Shown here piece after piece: positions 34,701 through 42,583 of a stretch of DNA of 64,000 nucleotides. The DNA comes from Psychrosphaera haliotis (GTDB lineage Bacteria; Pseudomonadota; Gammaproteobacteria; Enterobacterales; Alteromonadaceae). How positions within the stretch are numbered: the first letter of the stretch is position 1; the number at the start of each line of letters is the position of its first letter. The position numbers and the translations under genes are program-made. The stretch lies in NCBI RefSeq assembly GCF_039523615.1, contig NZ_BAAAFQ010000004.1:310001-374000 (forward strand), given 5' to 3'. The notes beneath the pieces were generated by a model, which saw nothing but the letters and a program-made list of their open reading frames with translations, did no database searches and was not told the DNA's origin.

Positions 34701-35947
34701 CGCTGCTCATCAGCATCATCGCTGCCTGAGGTGTAAATATCGTCAAAGGCTTTTGCAAACTGAACATAAGTCGCAGACTCTGGCTCGTCATTGCTATAAA
34801 ATGAAGCAAGTACTAACTGACTTTTTACTAACTCTTGTTGTTGTGCGTCAGTTGCACTAAACGAGTAGGCTTGCCACGTTGATAAGTGTGGAACTACTTC
34901 CTCAAGGCTTTCAGGGAAGTCTACTTTCGTTAACGTTAGGCTATTAGTAGTAGAAAAGCTGTTATCTAAACTGCCGTCCATTGACCACAATAGTTTTACA
35001 TTATCGCTGGTGCCATTCCAAACAATGGTATTTTCATTGACCCAATGAGCTGACGCGTTTTGAATTTGAAAAGGAGCTTCCAAAGACACATCTTCAGGCG
35101 CGGTAAATACACCTACACCAGAAACAACAAATGACCACCTATCATCTTCTAAAACTAGCTTTTGATCCGTATCAGGATCTTTATTATCGCCATTATGAAT
35201 AATGAAGTTTGCGCAGGTTGCGCCGGCCTTTGTATCAAATAACCAAACCGCACCATAGTTTTCATCTGTATCCGTTGGCGCTAATCCGGCAGTCCATTCA
35301 GTACCTGTAGCTCCAGTAGAGCCAGGTGATTCAAATTGAGCGTACCCATCGCAAGTCTCATCATTCCAAGCGTGCAGCGCAAACCCAGTGTAGTCACCAT
35401 CATCACGGTAATAATAAATGGCACCCTGTGAATCTGTTGGTTTTAAAGATGGAGCAGGAACGTTTACTACGGCTTCAGTCACAGTAACAGCTACCGTTAA
35501 TGACACAGACTTGCTCGGAGAGCCGTCATCTGTCGCCGTTATCGTCATTTGATAATTAGCGGAATCACTTGCCAACAATTTAGATGTATCAGTAACGCTG
35601 ACAACACCTGTACTGGCGTCAATGGTGAAAGCAGCTTTAGGATCAGCAAGCGCATAAGTAATGGTATCACCGTCCGCGTCGTTAGCAGCGGCGGTATAGA
35701 CAACCGTGCTATTCGCTATGCCTTGTTCAACACTTAATGACGCTAGAGAAGTAAATACTGGGGCTGAGTTTTCAGGCTCCACGGTTGGAGTTATACAGGC
35801 ATTTTTTGCATCGTTTAAAACTTTAGGTGCCGTACACTGTAATGGAGAGACATCGTCGCTGCCGCCTCCACCACCGCCGCAAGCGGTTAACGCAACTGAC
35901 ACTGCCGAAAGCAGCATAGTGCGATTGAGCCATGACTTATTTGACAT
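31709..35947 (-). CDS. Pullulanase-type alpha-1,6-glucosidase lipoprotein (GH13)
   Basis: A 1412-residue surface or outer-membrane lipoprotein that debranches alpha-glucans. The lipobox LTAC places Cys23 as the lipid anchor, followed by a Gly-rich spacer. A cadherin-like domain (about 62-158) is followed by a CBM41 starch-binding module (about 170-290: GFALHAWNDETCDGY), CBM48/N-terminal modules, and the GH13 catalytic barrel with Asp787 (GFRFDVMGH), Glu816 (YGEGWNLG) and Asp915 (SKHDNET). A pullulanase C-terminal domain and a last module near 1285-1410 (LYVKGDHSGW...FKLASSDGDW) follow; the last resembles repeats in the starch-binding lipoprotein at 42.6-45.5 kb. LacI-type operator about 95 bases upstream. 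Confidence 0.93.
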   Translation of the reverse strand: MSNKSWLNRTMLLSAVSVALTACGGGGGGSDDVSPLQCTAPKVLNDAKNACITPTVEPENSAPVFTSLASLSVEQGIANSTVVYTAAANDADGDTITYALADPKAAFTIDASTGVVSVTDTSKLLASDSANYQMTITATDDGSPSKSVSLTVAVTVTEAVVNVPAPSLKPTDSQGAIYYYRDDGDYTGFALHAWNDETCDGYAQFESPGSTGATGTEWTAGLAPTDTDENYGAVWLFDTKAGATCANFIIHNGDNKDPDTDQKLVLEDDRWSFVVSGVGVFTAPEDVSLEAPFQIQNASAHWVNENTIVWNGTSDNVKLLWSMDGSLDNSFSTTNSLTLTKVDFPESLEEVVPHLSTWQAYSFSATDAQQQELVKSQLVLASFYSNDEPESATYVQFAKAFDDIYTSGSDDADEQRLGLFYNASGNIELNVWAPSSQELKLDVFNASKELVESHVMTENTETGIWHFETDSSMSYDRLYYRLSTKVYHPLTKQVETLWSTDPYSVNTSTNGRYSQFVNMTDADLYPAGWVGHVAPTVEYPEQGVLLEAHIRDFSIRDENTTVANRGKYKAFTESGSDAMTYLSELTDAGVTHFHMLPANDIATIEEDASNRIDLTNTVEELCAKNNKAPVCGVELDSDTLMDVLKSYDSATEDAKNLVESMSGFDGFNWGYDPHHFNVVEGSYASTPEGVARIKEFREMVLALHDTGLRVILDVVYNHTSASGVYDNSVFDKVVPGYYHRYNEVTGLIETSTCCDNIATEHKMMDKFVVDSVVHWAEHYGLDGFRFDVMGHLPSQLMLDSRAAVAAIDADTYFYGEGWNLGEVANDRLFKQATQYNLADSEIGTFNDRPRDSIREQGLGQGNLTKSDHIRLGLAGTLQNYELEDQSGVTKKGIVYDKSSYALDPADIINYVSKHDNETLYDYLQYNFNADTTAATRTRVHMLSAAIPLMSQGIPFFQLGVDKIRSKSMDRNTYDSGDWFNFVDYTNESNNWNVGLPIERDAQYNVAQSANANAAVAMSDIQLSSSVFKEFLSIRAASPLFSLTTEQDVINRVGFHNTGPSQTPGLIVMSIDDGNGVSDIDDSVDAIVVVVNATDASQSHSVKTASGFKLHDTQLNSDDTVVRSASFAETATEGTFTVPAHTIAVFVKAQAGAQGPGLATDPDKIASPYNDTIMGVEGITSGSFAAFEYDGRGVYSGSITLDAGSYEFNIGDATLATENLAFADVSIDSESLTVIEGTTENFGITVTQSASYNVTLNVEAATPVLSITLGNLLVSCSLADSADVAPFDIAGDGSLYVKGDHSGWNAVSDYQLKYKGNNIYQAVASFDGNMQFKLASSDGDWATQLWVPNSSGGVETANLAVGTEHVVAYNDGGIDNNSANLSAGTYSFKLTLNEANPSQGADVGTLIIEQCSE

Positions 35948-36041
35948 TTTGTATTCCTGTTGATTTTATTCTTTATTATTATTTAGTAGGCGTATCTATT
36001 TTTATTGCCCTACTATAAAAAGAACGAGGTCAACTATCTGT

Positions 36042-36057
36042 TGAATACGTATGTAAA
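36042..36057 (+). promoter_or_regulatory. Putative LacI-family operator (copy C)
   Basis: TGAATACGTATG with TACGTATT palindromic symmetry lies about 95 bases upstream of the pullulanase start and abuts the stop codon of the SGNH hydrolase gene at 36058. A minus-strand TATAGT (36017-36012) begins 32 bases from its centre. Confidence 0.75.
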
Positions 36058-37896
36058 TTATTTATTTGCGTTGAGTGCCTTTTCCAGCTCGTTGAGGTTA
36101 TCAGCCACTACTTTATTTTTAGGATCTATCTTTTTAACTTCCAAAAGCCAGTGCTTAGCTTGCTTCAGATTCTTAAGTTCTGCATTCGCATGTGCCATGG
36201 CCAACATCGCATTAATATAGTTTGGCTTATGTTTTAATGAACGACTCAAATAGCGAATGGCCTGCGCCGATTGTTTACTATAAATCAAAGCGCTGCCCGC
36301 TTGAAAAGCAAACTCCGCATTATAAGGCATAGCGTCTGACATCAATTTTGCAGCCTTTGCCAATTGTTTAGGTTGCTTGTTTTTATTGGCTAGCTCAAGC
36401 TCTGCTTGTGCCACATCAAGCCAACTTATTTTATTTTGAACCATCTTTAAGCCCATTCGTTCTGCCGCATTCGTTACTGGTGGTAAGCGCTTAGAAGTAG
36501 GCTCTGAAGTAAATGGATAATCCGCCATTAAACCCGCAATGGCTGCATGACCTTTATATATTTCCGCATCAAAAATTGGCAACTCACTTTGCGCTGCAAA
36601 ACGCCCTACTTTATTAACTACCTTTGGTAGCTGAGGCGAAGTAACTAACGATTCATAAAACGTATTGGAAATCTCAAAATACCCTTTAATGGTTGGGTGC
36701 AAATGTTCTAGCATTAGGCTTCTACCAATAATGCCGTGCTCTGCCACCTTGGTTAAATTGCGCTCTGCATCTACTAAGGTGACATTTTCATCCGCCGCTA
36801 ATTGCCTAATTATCTGGTTCATTTCAAGCGGTGCTCTAAATCTCAGTAAGTCATGCTGGCGAGCCAACTCAAAATTCAATTTTGCTTTACTAAACTGTTT
36901 TTGGCTTAGTTGCGCTTTTCCAAGTAAAAAGTATGCTTGAGCGCTGCTGTATTTAGTCGCTTGTTTTTCAATAATACTTTGCTCAATAGCCGACCACTGC
37001 TCAGGCGACTTGCGCAACATTGGTAAAAACTCGTCCTCAATATGCGTTGACTCAAATGGTGGTTGGTCTGCTAAATTACTGGCGATAGTACTCAAAAACA
37101 CAGGTATTCCCGCTCGCTTATATTTATCTAATAGCAATGTCATGTTGCCATTAAACTGTTCAAGACCAGCACTAAATAACGGATTATTAATATCGATATT
37201 GCGATGTTTTGCCACTTTCGCCATTACCGTCCGTGATTGTCTATCGGCACTGTTTTTTATGTCGTTGTTGGCACTCGTTAAGCCGTCGTAAGCACTTTGC
37301 ATTAATTGAAATAATCGAAGATTTTTAAGTTTAAGAAACATCAAATTCGCACTTCTTGAACTGTACGCCGAATAAGTAGAGCCTACGCCCATGATGCCTA
37401 AAAACTCGTTGTGTCCCGCGTAAATAAGCACTGCGTCCGGCTTTTGATCAATAATCTCATCGGCAAAGTCCAACAAGGTATAACTATTTACTGCAGATAA
37501 AGCGGTGTTAATAACTTCCACTTCTCTATTTGGGTAAGATTGTTTTAACCGATAATCCAGCATACCAGCGATTGACGCTCCAAAGCCATAAGGGAAACCG
37601 GCTGCCGTTGAACCACCTTGTACAAAAATTCTTAATCCATCTTTTGGTTTTTCAGCTAAAAAGAAGTTAGTTTCAATTGTCACGTCAGGACCAGCTGAAG
37701 GATCGGAAAAATATCGCGAAACAACGTCAGGTTTAGGTAATAAGTAACTTGGCGCTTGCGGATTATTTATAAATAGAGGCACACTTTGGCCAAAACCTAC
37801 ACCACGTAAAACTAACTCTAACAGTAATAAAATAACAAATGGTAGCAAAACGGTAATCGTTCTAAATAACCAAACTTTTGACGACGATGATTCCAT
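36058..37896 (-). CDS. Membrane-anchored SGNH/GDSL hydrolase with helical repeat tail (copy 1)
   Basis: A 612-residue protein with one N-terminal transmembrane segment (TVLLPFVILLLLELVLRGV, about 15-33), so the bulk is probably periplasmic. The SGNH domain runs from about 85 to 425: block I serine Ser96 in QGGSTAAGF, block III Asn163 in AGHNEFLG, and block V histidine His400 in EHLHPTIKGY. The C-terminal third (about 470-612) is helical and TPR-like (AFQAGSALIYSKQSAQAIRYLSRS and following). Such enzymes act as esterases or acyltransferases on glycans. It follows the second copy with a 2-base gap, so the two are coupled. Substrate unknown. Confidence 0.82.
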   Translation of the reverse strand: MESSSSKVWLFRTITVLLPFVILLLLELVLRGVGFGQSVPLFINNPQAPSYLLPKPDVVSRYFSDPSAGPDVTIETNFFLAEKPKDGLRIFVQGGSTAAGFPYGFGASIAGMLDYRLKQSYPNREVEVINTALSAVNSYTLLDFADEIIDQKPDAVLIYAGHNEFLGIMGVGSTYSAYSSRSANLMFLKLKNLRLFQLMQSAYDGLTSANNDIKNSADRQSRTVMAKVAKHRNIDINNPLFSAGLEQFNGNMTLLLDKYKRAGIPVFLSTIASNLADQPPFESTHIEDEFLPMLRKSPEQWSAIEQSIIEKQATKYSSAQAYFLLGKAQLSQKQFSKAKLNFELARQHDLLRFRAPLEMNQIIRQLAADENVTLVDAERNLTKVAEHGIIGRSLMLEHLHPTIKGYFEISNTFYESLVTSPQLPKVVNKVGRFAAQSELPIFDAEIYKGHAAIAGLMADYPFTSEPTSKRLPPVTNAAERMGLKMVQNKISWLDVAQAELELANKNKQPKQLAKAAKLMSDAMPYNAEFAFQAGSALIYSKQSAQAIRYLSRSLKHKPNYINAMLAMAHANAELKNLKQAKHWLLEVKKIDPKNKVVADNLNELEKALNANK

Positions 37897-37898
37897 TT

Positions 37899-39737
37899 TT
37901 ACTCCGATGACTGCTGTAATTTTTTATAGGCGGACTTTGCTGACTCTACTTTTTGCAAAAAGAAAGTCACCCGTGCCATGTCTTTTGTTGTTTTTTTCAC
38001 GTCATTTAATATCAACAAACTCGCATCAAATTCGTTTGCCAAAAATAAATCAAACGCTAAGTTCATTTTATACTTCTCAGAATCTGGCTCTAGTCTAAGT
38101 GCCTGGTTTTGATGATACCTAGCTAAACCCAATTGATTTGATTGTCTAAATAACTTGGCCGCCGTGTTATGACTCTCTGCTGAAACAGTTACGGCATCAG
38201 CAATAATACCGGCTACTTTTGCAGCCTCCGCTAAGTTGTTTTTCTGCATATATAATCTTAAAAGAGACTGTTGCAGTAATAACCAATTGTCACCTTTTAG
38301 GCGCTTTAACAAAATCTGCTCCAATGCAGATCCCGGCACAAATTTAGGCATTATTTTGGGTGTATCGGTAAATGGATAACCATTGATTAAACTGGCAATT
38401 TTTAATTCCGCATATTTTTCATTTAGCTCACTGATAGGCGACCAAAAAAGCGCATCAGCCTCGGAAAGCTCATTTTCAGGCTTGCCTAGAGTTTCCGTTA
38501 TATTCTGGTAAAAGGCATCCGCTAATAAAAAGTAACCAAGCTTAGTGGGGTGGACGTGTTCTAACAACAATGTGTGATCTAGTATTTTATTGTTACTCGA
38601 CTGCTCAAAACGGCCGTAAACATCAACTAGCGTTGCACCGTATTGCTTGGCTTTGTTTTCAATCATTGAGTTAAATGCACTTGGTGCTCTAAAACGTAAT
38701 TGGTCGTCGTCCTTTGCGTTCACATAACCTTGTTTTGCGGCGTCATAATTTTCACTATCAAAATCACTTTGTGCATTCGAATAAAGATTGGAGTCACTGG
38801 CAGCAAACGGCGTTAAACCTCGTTCAATACTAACTAAATTACCAATCAAAACCGGAATATCAGCTTCTTGATAATTGCTCAGCAACATATCAAGGTTACC
38901 GCTAAACTGCTCCAGCCCCTGATTATAAATATCGCCATTTAGTTCAATCAGTTGGCCCTTAGCCGCCTGTGCCATCACAGAACGTGACTCCGAGCCCGTC
39001 TCTTTTTCTGATGTTAATGAGTTTGATTTAATATCGCCTGAATTGTTTTTGTCTCCCTCAAGCACCAGCTGAGCGTAGGTGGACTCTAGTAACTTAAATA
39101 AACGCAGCGACTTTAGTTTTAAATATATCAGTGTTGCACTGTAACTACTTTGCGATCCCATAACAGAACCCGCGCCTAACACACCTAAATATTCATTGTG
39201 ACCTGAGTAAATGAGAACTAGATCAGGCTCTAGCTCTATTATTTCGTCTTGAATGTCTACTAAGGTAAACGTGTTAACCGCCGCCATCGCGGTATTTATA
39301 ATTTCAATATTCTTGTCTGGATAAGCTGTTTTTAAACGTTGTTGCAACATGCCATGCAACGAGCCAAATCGACCAAAAGGAAAGCCTGCTGCTGTTGAGC
39401 CACCTTGGATAACAATTCGAAATGTGTCATTGCTTTTCTTTTTACTAAAGTAAACCGTATCTGGGCTGACATTAGGGGCGAGCTCTGGTGATGAGAGATA
39501 TCGATGAATAAGGTTTGGATTTGGCTGCAGGTATTCACTTGTTTCACCTGACGGCTCTTGCAAACTGCTATTAACGCTCTTAGGAGCTGAAATAAACAAG
39601 GGCTCTTGAACACCATAGTTCAATACTCTTAATACCATTTCCGCAGCAATAAACACCACAATAGGAATAAGGATAGCAATAAAATAAAAGAGAGGTTTTG
39701 CTGCTTTAACGGCCTTGTTTGAATTCACTAAAAACAC
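37899..39737 (-). CDS. Membrane-anchored SGNH/GDSL hydrolase with helical repeat tail (copy 2)
   Basis: A 612-residue paralogue of the next gene: same N-terminal anchor (FYFIAILIPIVVFIAAEMVL, about 17-36), SGNH blocks QGGSTAAGFPFG, SGHNEYLG and EHVHPTKLGY, and a helical C-terminal part (about 455-612: LARYHQNQALRLEPDSEKY). It differs in a Ser/Asn/Gly-rich insert after the third block (GDKNNSGDIKSN...). The start is a GTG at 39737; no ATG exists before the membrane segment and no good ribosome site is visible, so the true start is a little uncertain. It is divergent from the carbamoyltransferase gene across 142 bases. Confidence 0.8.
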   Translation of the reverse strand: MFLVNSNKAVKAAKPLFYFIAILIPIVVFIAAEMVLRVLNYGVQEPLFISAPKSVNSSLQEPSGETSEYLQPNPNLIHRYLSSPELAPNVSPDTVYFSKKKSNDTFRIVIQGGSTAAGFPFGRFGSLHGMLQQRLKTAYPDKNIEIINTAMAAVNTFTLVDIQDEIIELEPDLVLIYSGHNEYLGVLGAGSVMGSQSSYSATLIYLKLKSLRLFKLLESTYAQLVLEGDKNNSGDIKSNSLTSEKETGSESRSVMAQAAKGQLIELNGDIYNQGLEQFSGNLDMLLSNYQEADIPVLIGNLVSIERGLTPFAASDSNLYSNAQSDFDSENYDAAKQGYVNAKDDDQLRFRAPSAFNSMIENKAKQYGATLVDVYGRFEQSSNNKILDHTLLLEHVHPTKLGYFLLADAFYQNITETLGKPENELSEADALFWSPISELNEKYAELKIASLINGYPFTDTPKIMPKFVPGSALEQILLKRLKGDNWLLLQQSLLRLYMQKNNLAEAAKVAGIIADAVTVSAESHNTAAKLFRQSNQLGLARYHQNQALRLEPDSEKYKMNLAFDLFLANEFDASLLILNDVKKTTKDMARVTFFLQKVESAKSAYKKLQQSSE

Positions 39738-39879
39738 TCGTTTGTTAAGGTGAGAAAAATACCAGAATTAACCTGTAACGTTATCCAATTGACACTATTC
39801 CCGCAAGCGTAAAATGCTATATACTGCTTAAAAATGTCACGATTTAATAAGATGACTTATAGAGGAATTTTGGGGTTTA

Positions 39880-41715
39880 ATGAGTACACGTATTTTAGGA
39901 ATTTCTGCGTATTACCACGACAGCGCAGCGGCACTGATTGTAGATGGTAAAATAGTAGCTGCGGCTCAAGAAGAGCGCTTTACTAGACTTAAGCATGACC
40001 CTAGTTTTCCAGCACAAGCCATTAATTACTGCCTGGCTGAAGGCAATTTAAAACTAGCCGATATCGACGCCATTATCTTTTATGACAAGCCATTACTTAA
40101 GTTTGAGCGCTTACTAGAAACTTATCTTGCGAATGCGCCTCGCGGCATCAGATCTTTCATTAGAGCCATGCCCATTTGGCTAAAAGAAAAACTGTACCTG
40201 AAGACCGTTTTAAGACGTGAATTTAGACAATTAGCTGAAATCGACAAAAAAGCCCCAATACCTAAACTTCTTTTTTCAGAACACCATTTATCGCATGCTG
40301 GTTCGGCCTACTTCCCATCGCCATATGAGGATGCCTCAGTGCTTTGCCTTGATGGTGTTGGAGAATGGGCAACGTCCACCGCTTGGAAAGGAAATGGAAA
40401 TCAATTAACGCCTTTATGGGAAATTCAATTCCCACATTCCCTTGGCCTACTCTATTCCGCGTTTACTTATTACTGCGGGTTTAAAGTTAATTCTGGTGAA
40501 TATAAATTAATGGGTTTAGCGCCATACGGCGAACCTAAATACGTTGATATCATTTTAGAGAAGCTTGTAACCTTGCACGATGACGGCAGCTTTCATTTAG
40601 ATATGAGTTATTTTGATTTTGCCGTTGGCAGCACCATGACAAATAGTAAGTTTGCTGACTTATTTGGCGGGCCGCGCCAACCTGATGATGCAGAAGTAAC
40701 ACAAAAACAAATGGACCTAGCGCGCTCTATCCAAGTGGTAACGGAAGAAATTGTTCTAAAAATAGTAAAGCATTTATATACCTTGGCGCCAAGTGACAAC
40801 CTCTGTCTAGCGGGCGGTGTAGCTTTAAACTGTGTATCAAACGGTCGCTTATTACGTGAAGGTCCATATAAAAACATTTGGATTCAACCTGCTGCAGGTG
40901 ATGCCGGTGGCGCACTCGGCGCTGGTTTAGTGGCTTATCATCATTACTTTGACGGCAAAAGAAGCGTCAACAAAAACCAAGACAGTCAACAAGGAAGCTA
41001 TTTAGGCCCGGCATATAGCAATGAAGATGTGCTTAGTGCGGTCAAAGAGAAAGGTTTAACCGCTCATGTCCAAGAGGATTTGTATTCTTTTGCAGCCAAC
41101 CTATTGAAACAAGGCAATGTAGTGGGATGGTTTCAGGGCCGCATGGAGTTTGGACCCAGGGCGCTTGGTAACCGAAGCATTATTGGCGATCCCCGCAATA
41201 CAAAAATGCAGAGCACCATGAACTTAAAAATCAAATATCGCGAATCATTTAGGCCTTTTGCTCCAGCAGTGTTAGCAGAAGACGTTAGTGAATACTTTGA
41301 GCACGAATGCGCAAGCCCATACATGCTGTTAGTGGCCAATGTTAAAAAGGCACTTCGACTACAAACTGACGAGTCCTTGTTTGGCATTGATAAGCTATTA
41401 CAGCAACGATCTACTTTACCTGCCATTACACACGTAGATTATTCAGCACGAATTCAAACGGTACACGCTGAATCTAATCCTGAATTTCATGCTCTCATTT
41501 CCGCTTTTAAAGAAAAAACAGACTGTGCAGTCGTTGTGAATACCAGCTTTAACGTGCGCGGTGAGCCACCAGTTTGTTCTCCTGCTGATGCTATTCGCTG
41601 CTTTTTGGCAACGGAAATGGATTACTTAGTCATGAATAATGTAGTGCTTAAAAAAGCTGATCAGCCAGAATTCGCCATTGCTTTGGCAAAACAGACCAAA
41701 TTTGACAGAGACTAA
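39880..41715 (+). CDS. NodU/CmcH-family carbamoyltransferase
   Basis: A 611-residue O-carbamoyltransferase of the NodU/CmcH/TobZ/HypF-like superfamily, transferring carbamoyl from carbamoyl phosphate via carbamoyl-AMP to a hydroxyl. The N-terminal Kae1/TsaD-like domain has ILGISAYYHDSAAALI, EERFTRLKHD, the metal-binding histidines in EHHLSHAGSAY (135, 136, 139), LDGVGEW (Asp158) and SGEYKLMGLAPYG. Then come CLAGGVALNCVSNGRLL, AAGDAGGALGAGL and FGPRALGNRSI. The C-terminal domain has YRESFRPFAPAVL and NTSFNVRGEPPV. It is followed by SxtJ-like and DUF5989-like membrane genes, so the acceptor is probably a sugar or lipid-linked glycan at the envelope (inference). Confidence 0.92.
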   Translation: MSTRILGISAYYHDSAAALIVDGKIVAAAQEERFTRLKHDPSFPAQAINYCLAEGNLKLADIDAIIFYDKPLLKFERLLETYLANAPRGIRSFIRAMPIWLKEKLYLKTVLRREFRQLAEIDKKAPIPKLLFSEHHLSHAGSAYFPSPYEDASVLCLDGVGEWATSTAWKGNGNQLTPLWEIQFPHSLGLLYSAFTYYCGFKVNSGEYKLMGLAPYGEPKYVDIILEKLVTLHDDGSFHLDMSYFDFAVGSTMTNSKFADLFGGPRQPDDAEVTQKQMDLARSIQVVTEEIVLKIVKHLYTLAPSDNLCLAGGVALNCVSNGRLLREGPYKNIWIQPAAGDAGGALGAGLVAYHHYFDGKRSVNKNQDSQQGSYLGPAYSNEDVLSAVKEKGLTAHVQEDLYSFAANLLKQGNVVGWFQGRMEFGPRALGNRSIIGDPRNTKMQSTMNLKIKYRESFRPFAPAVLAEDVSEYFEHECASPYMLLVANVKKALRLQTDESLFGIDKLLQQRSTLPAITHVDYSARIQTVHAESNPEFHALISAFKEKTDCAVVVNTSFNVRGEPPVCSPADAIRCFLATEMDYLVMNNVVLKKADQPEFAIALAKQTKFDRD

Positions 41716-41763
41716 GCCTGAATAGAACTTAAAGGGACTCACACAAGGAGTCACAACTAGATT

Positions 41764-42207
41764 ATGAAAATTAATAAATCGAATTTAACGCAACACAAAA
41801 GCAAGCCTGCAGTACCCGAACTGAAAGAGTTTGCGTTAACCATAAGCTGGGCGTTTCCACTGTTTTTTTCAGTGATACTACCTTGGTTATTTAGTTATGC
41901 ACGGCAGGTTTGGCCTTTGATAATTAGCTTAGTATTAATGAGCTTATATTTGGTGAAGCCGGCGTGGTTATGGCTACCGCATCGTATTTGGATGACTATT
42001 GCAGGGGCTATTGGTTGGTTTAATACTCGTATTATTTTAGGACTATGCTTTTATCTTTTAATTGCGCCTATTGGCTTTATTTTAAGGATTTTTGGCAAGC
42101 TTCAATACCAAAACTCAATTAGCCAAAAATCAAGTCAAAACGCCCCTTCTAATTACGTAAAGGTTGAGGCAAAATCAGATAAAAAGAACCTGGAGTATCC
42201 TTTTTAA
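41764..42207 (+). CDS. SxtJ-like membrane protein
   Basis: A 147-residue membrane protein with three to four hydrophobic segments: WAFPLFFSVILPWLF, WPLIISLVLMSLYLV, a short IWMTIAGAIGWFNTRII and LGLCFYLLIAPIGFILRIFG. A charged cytosolic-type tail ends in KNLEYPF. The pattern (ALTISWAFPLF near the start, 'W..IG...NTR', 'L..Y..I.PIG...R..G') matches SxtJ, first named in saxitoxin gene clusters and commonly found beside carbamoyltransferases. Its role is not known; it may hold the carbamoyltransferase or its substrate at the membrane. Its stop overlaps the next start (TAATG). AAGGAG lies about 13 bases before the ATG, rather far. Confidence 0.8.
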   Translation: MKINKSNLTQHKSKPAVPELKEFALTISWAFPLFFSVILPWLFSYARQVWPLIISLVLMSLYLVKPAWLWLPHRIWMTIAGAIGWFNTRIILGLCFYLLIAPIGFILRIFGKLQYQNSISQKSSQNAPSNYVKVEAKSDKKNLEYPF

Positions 42208-42359
42208 TGTTGGAATTTATGTCAGACCTATGGGCGTTTTTACGCGTCCGTAAAAAGATTTGGTTATTACCGATTATTGTTATTTTAAGTCTATTAGGTG
42301 GACTTGTTGTTGCTACTCAGCAAAGTGCATTAGCAAGCTTCATTTACACCTTATTTTAA
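42207..42359 (+). CDS. Small DUF5989-like membrane protein
   Basis: A 50-residue protein whose ATG overlaps the stop of the SxtJ-like gene. The short N-terminus MLEFMSDLWAFLRVRKK is followed by a single membrane segment (IWLLPIIVILSLLGGLVVA, about 18-36) and SALASFIYTLF. The 'DLW.FL..RKK.WLLPII' and 'S.LA.FIYTLF' parts are the hallmark of DUF5989, the tiny third partner of carbamoyltransferase-SxtJ gene sets. GGAG precedes it inside sxtJ. It is easily missed in annotation. Function unknown; it probably forms a membrane subunit with SxtJ. Confidence 0.85.
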   Translation: MLEFMSDLWAFLRVRKKIWLLPIIVILSLLGGLVVATQQSALASFIYTLF

Positions 42360-42425
42360 GAAAGGTGTTTTAAGACGCTATTTTAGCGTACTGCTTGAGC
42401 TAAATGACACTCGCGATAATAATGT

Positions 42426-42456
42426 AAGCCTATGAATAAACCCATGGGCTTTTTAT
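42426..42456 (+). terminator. Terminator after the carbamoyltransferase operon
   Basis: The stem AAGCCTATG with CATGGGCTT (one wobble) is followed by TTTTATT, 67 bases after the DUF5989-like stop. Confidence 0.75.
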
Positions 42457-42527
42457 TGCCTACTGCTTAGGTTTTCGCCCTCCAAAAGAAACAGCTGTAT
42501 AACGAACGAATATAAAACTCGAGCAAT

Positions 42528-42553
42528 AAAAAACCCAGCCGAAGCTGGGTTTT
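42528..42553 (-). terminator. Terminator after the starch-binding lipoprotein gene
   Basis: AAACCCAGC-TTCG-GCTGGGTTTTTTATT on the minus strand: a nine-pair stem with a stable TTCG loop, then a T tract. Confidence 0.88.
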
Positions 42554-42583
42554 GAAAAAGTACTTTAATTGTTGAAGCTTAAA

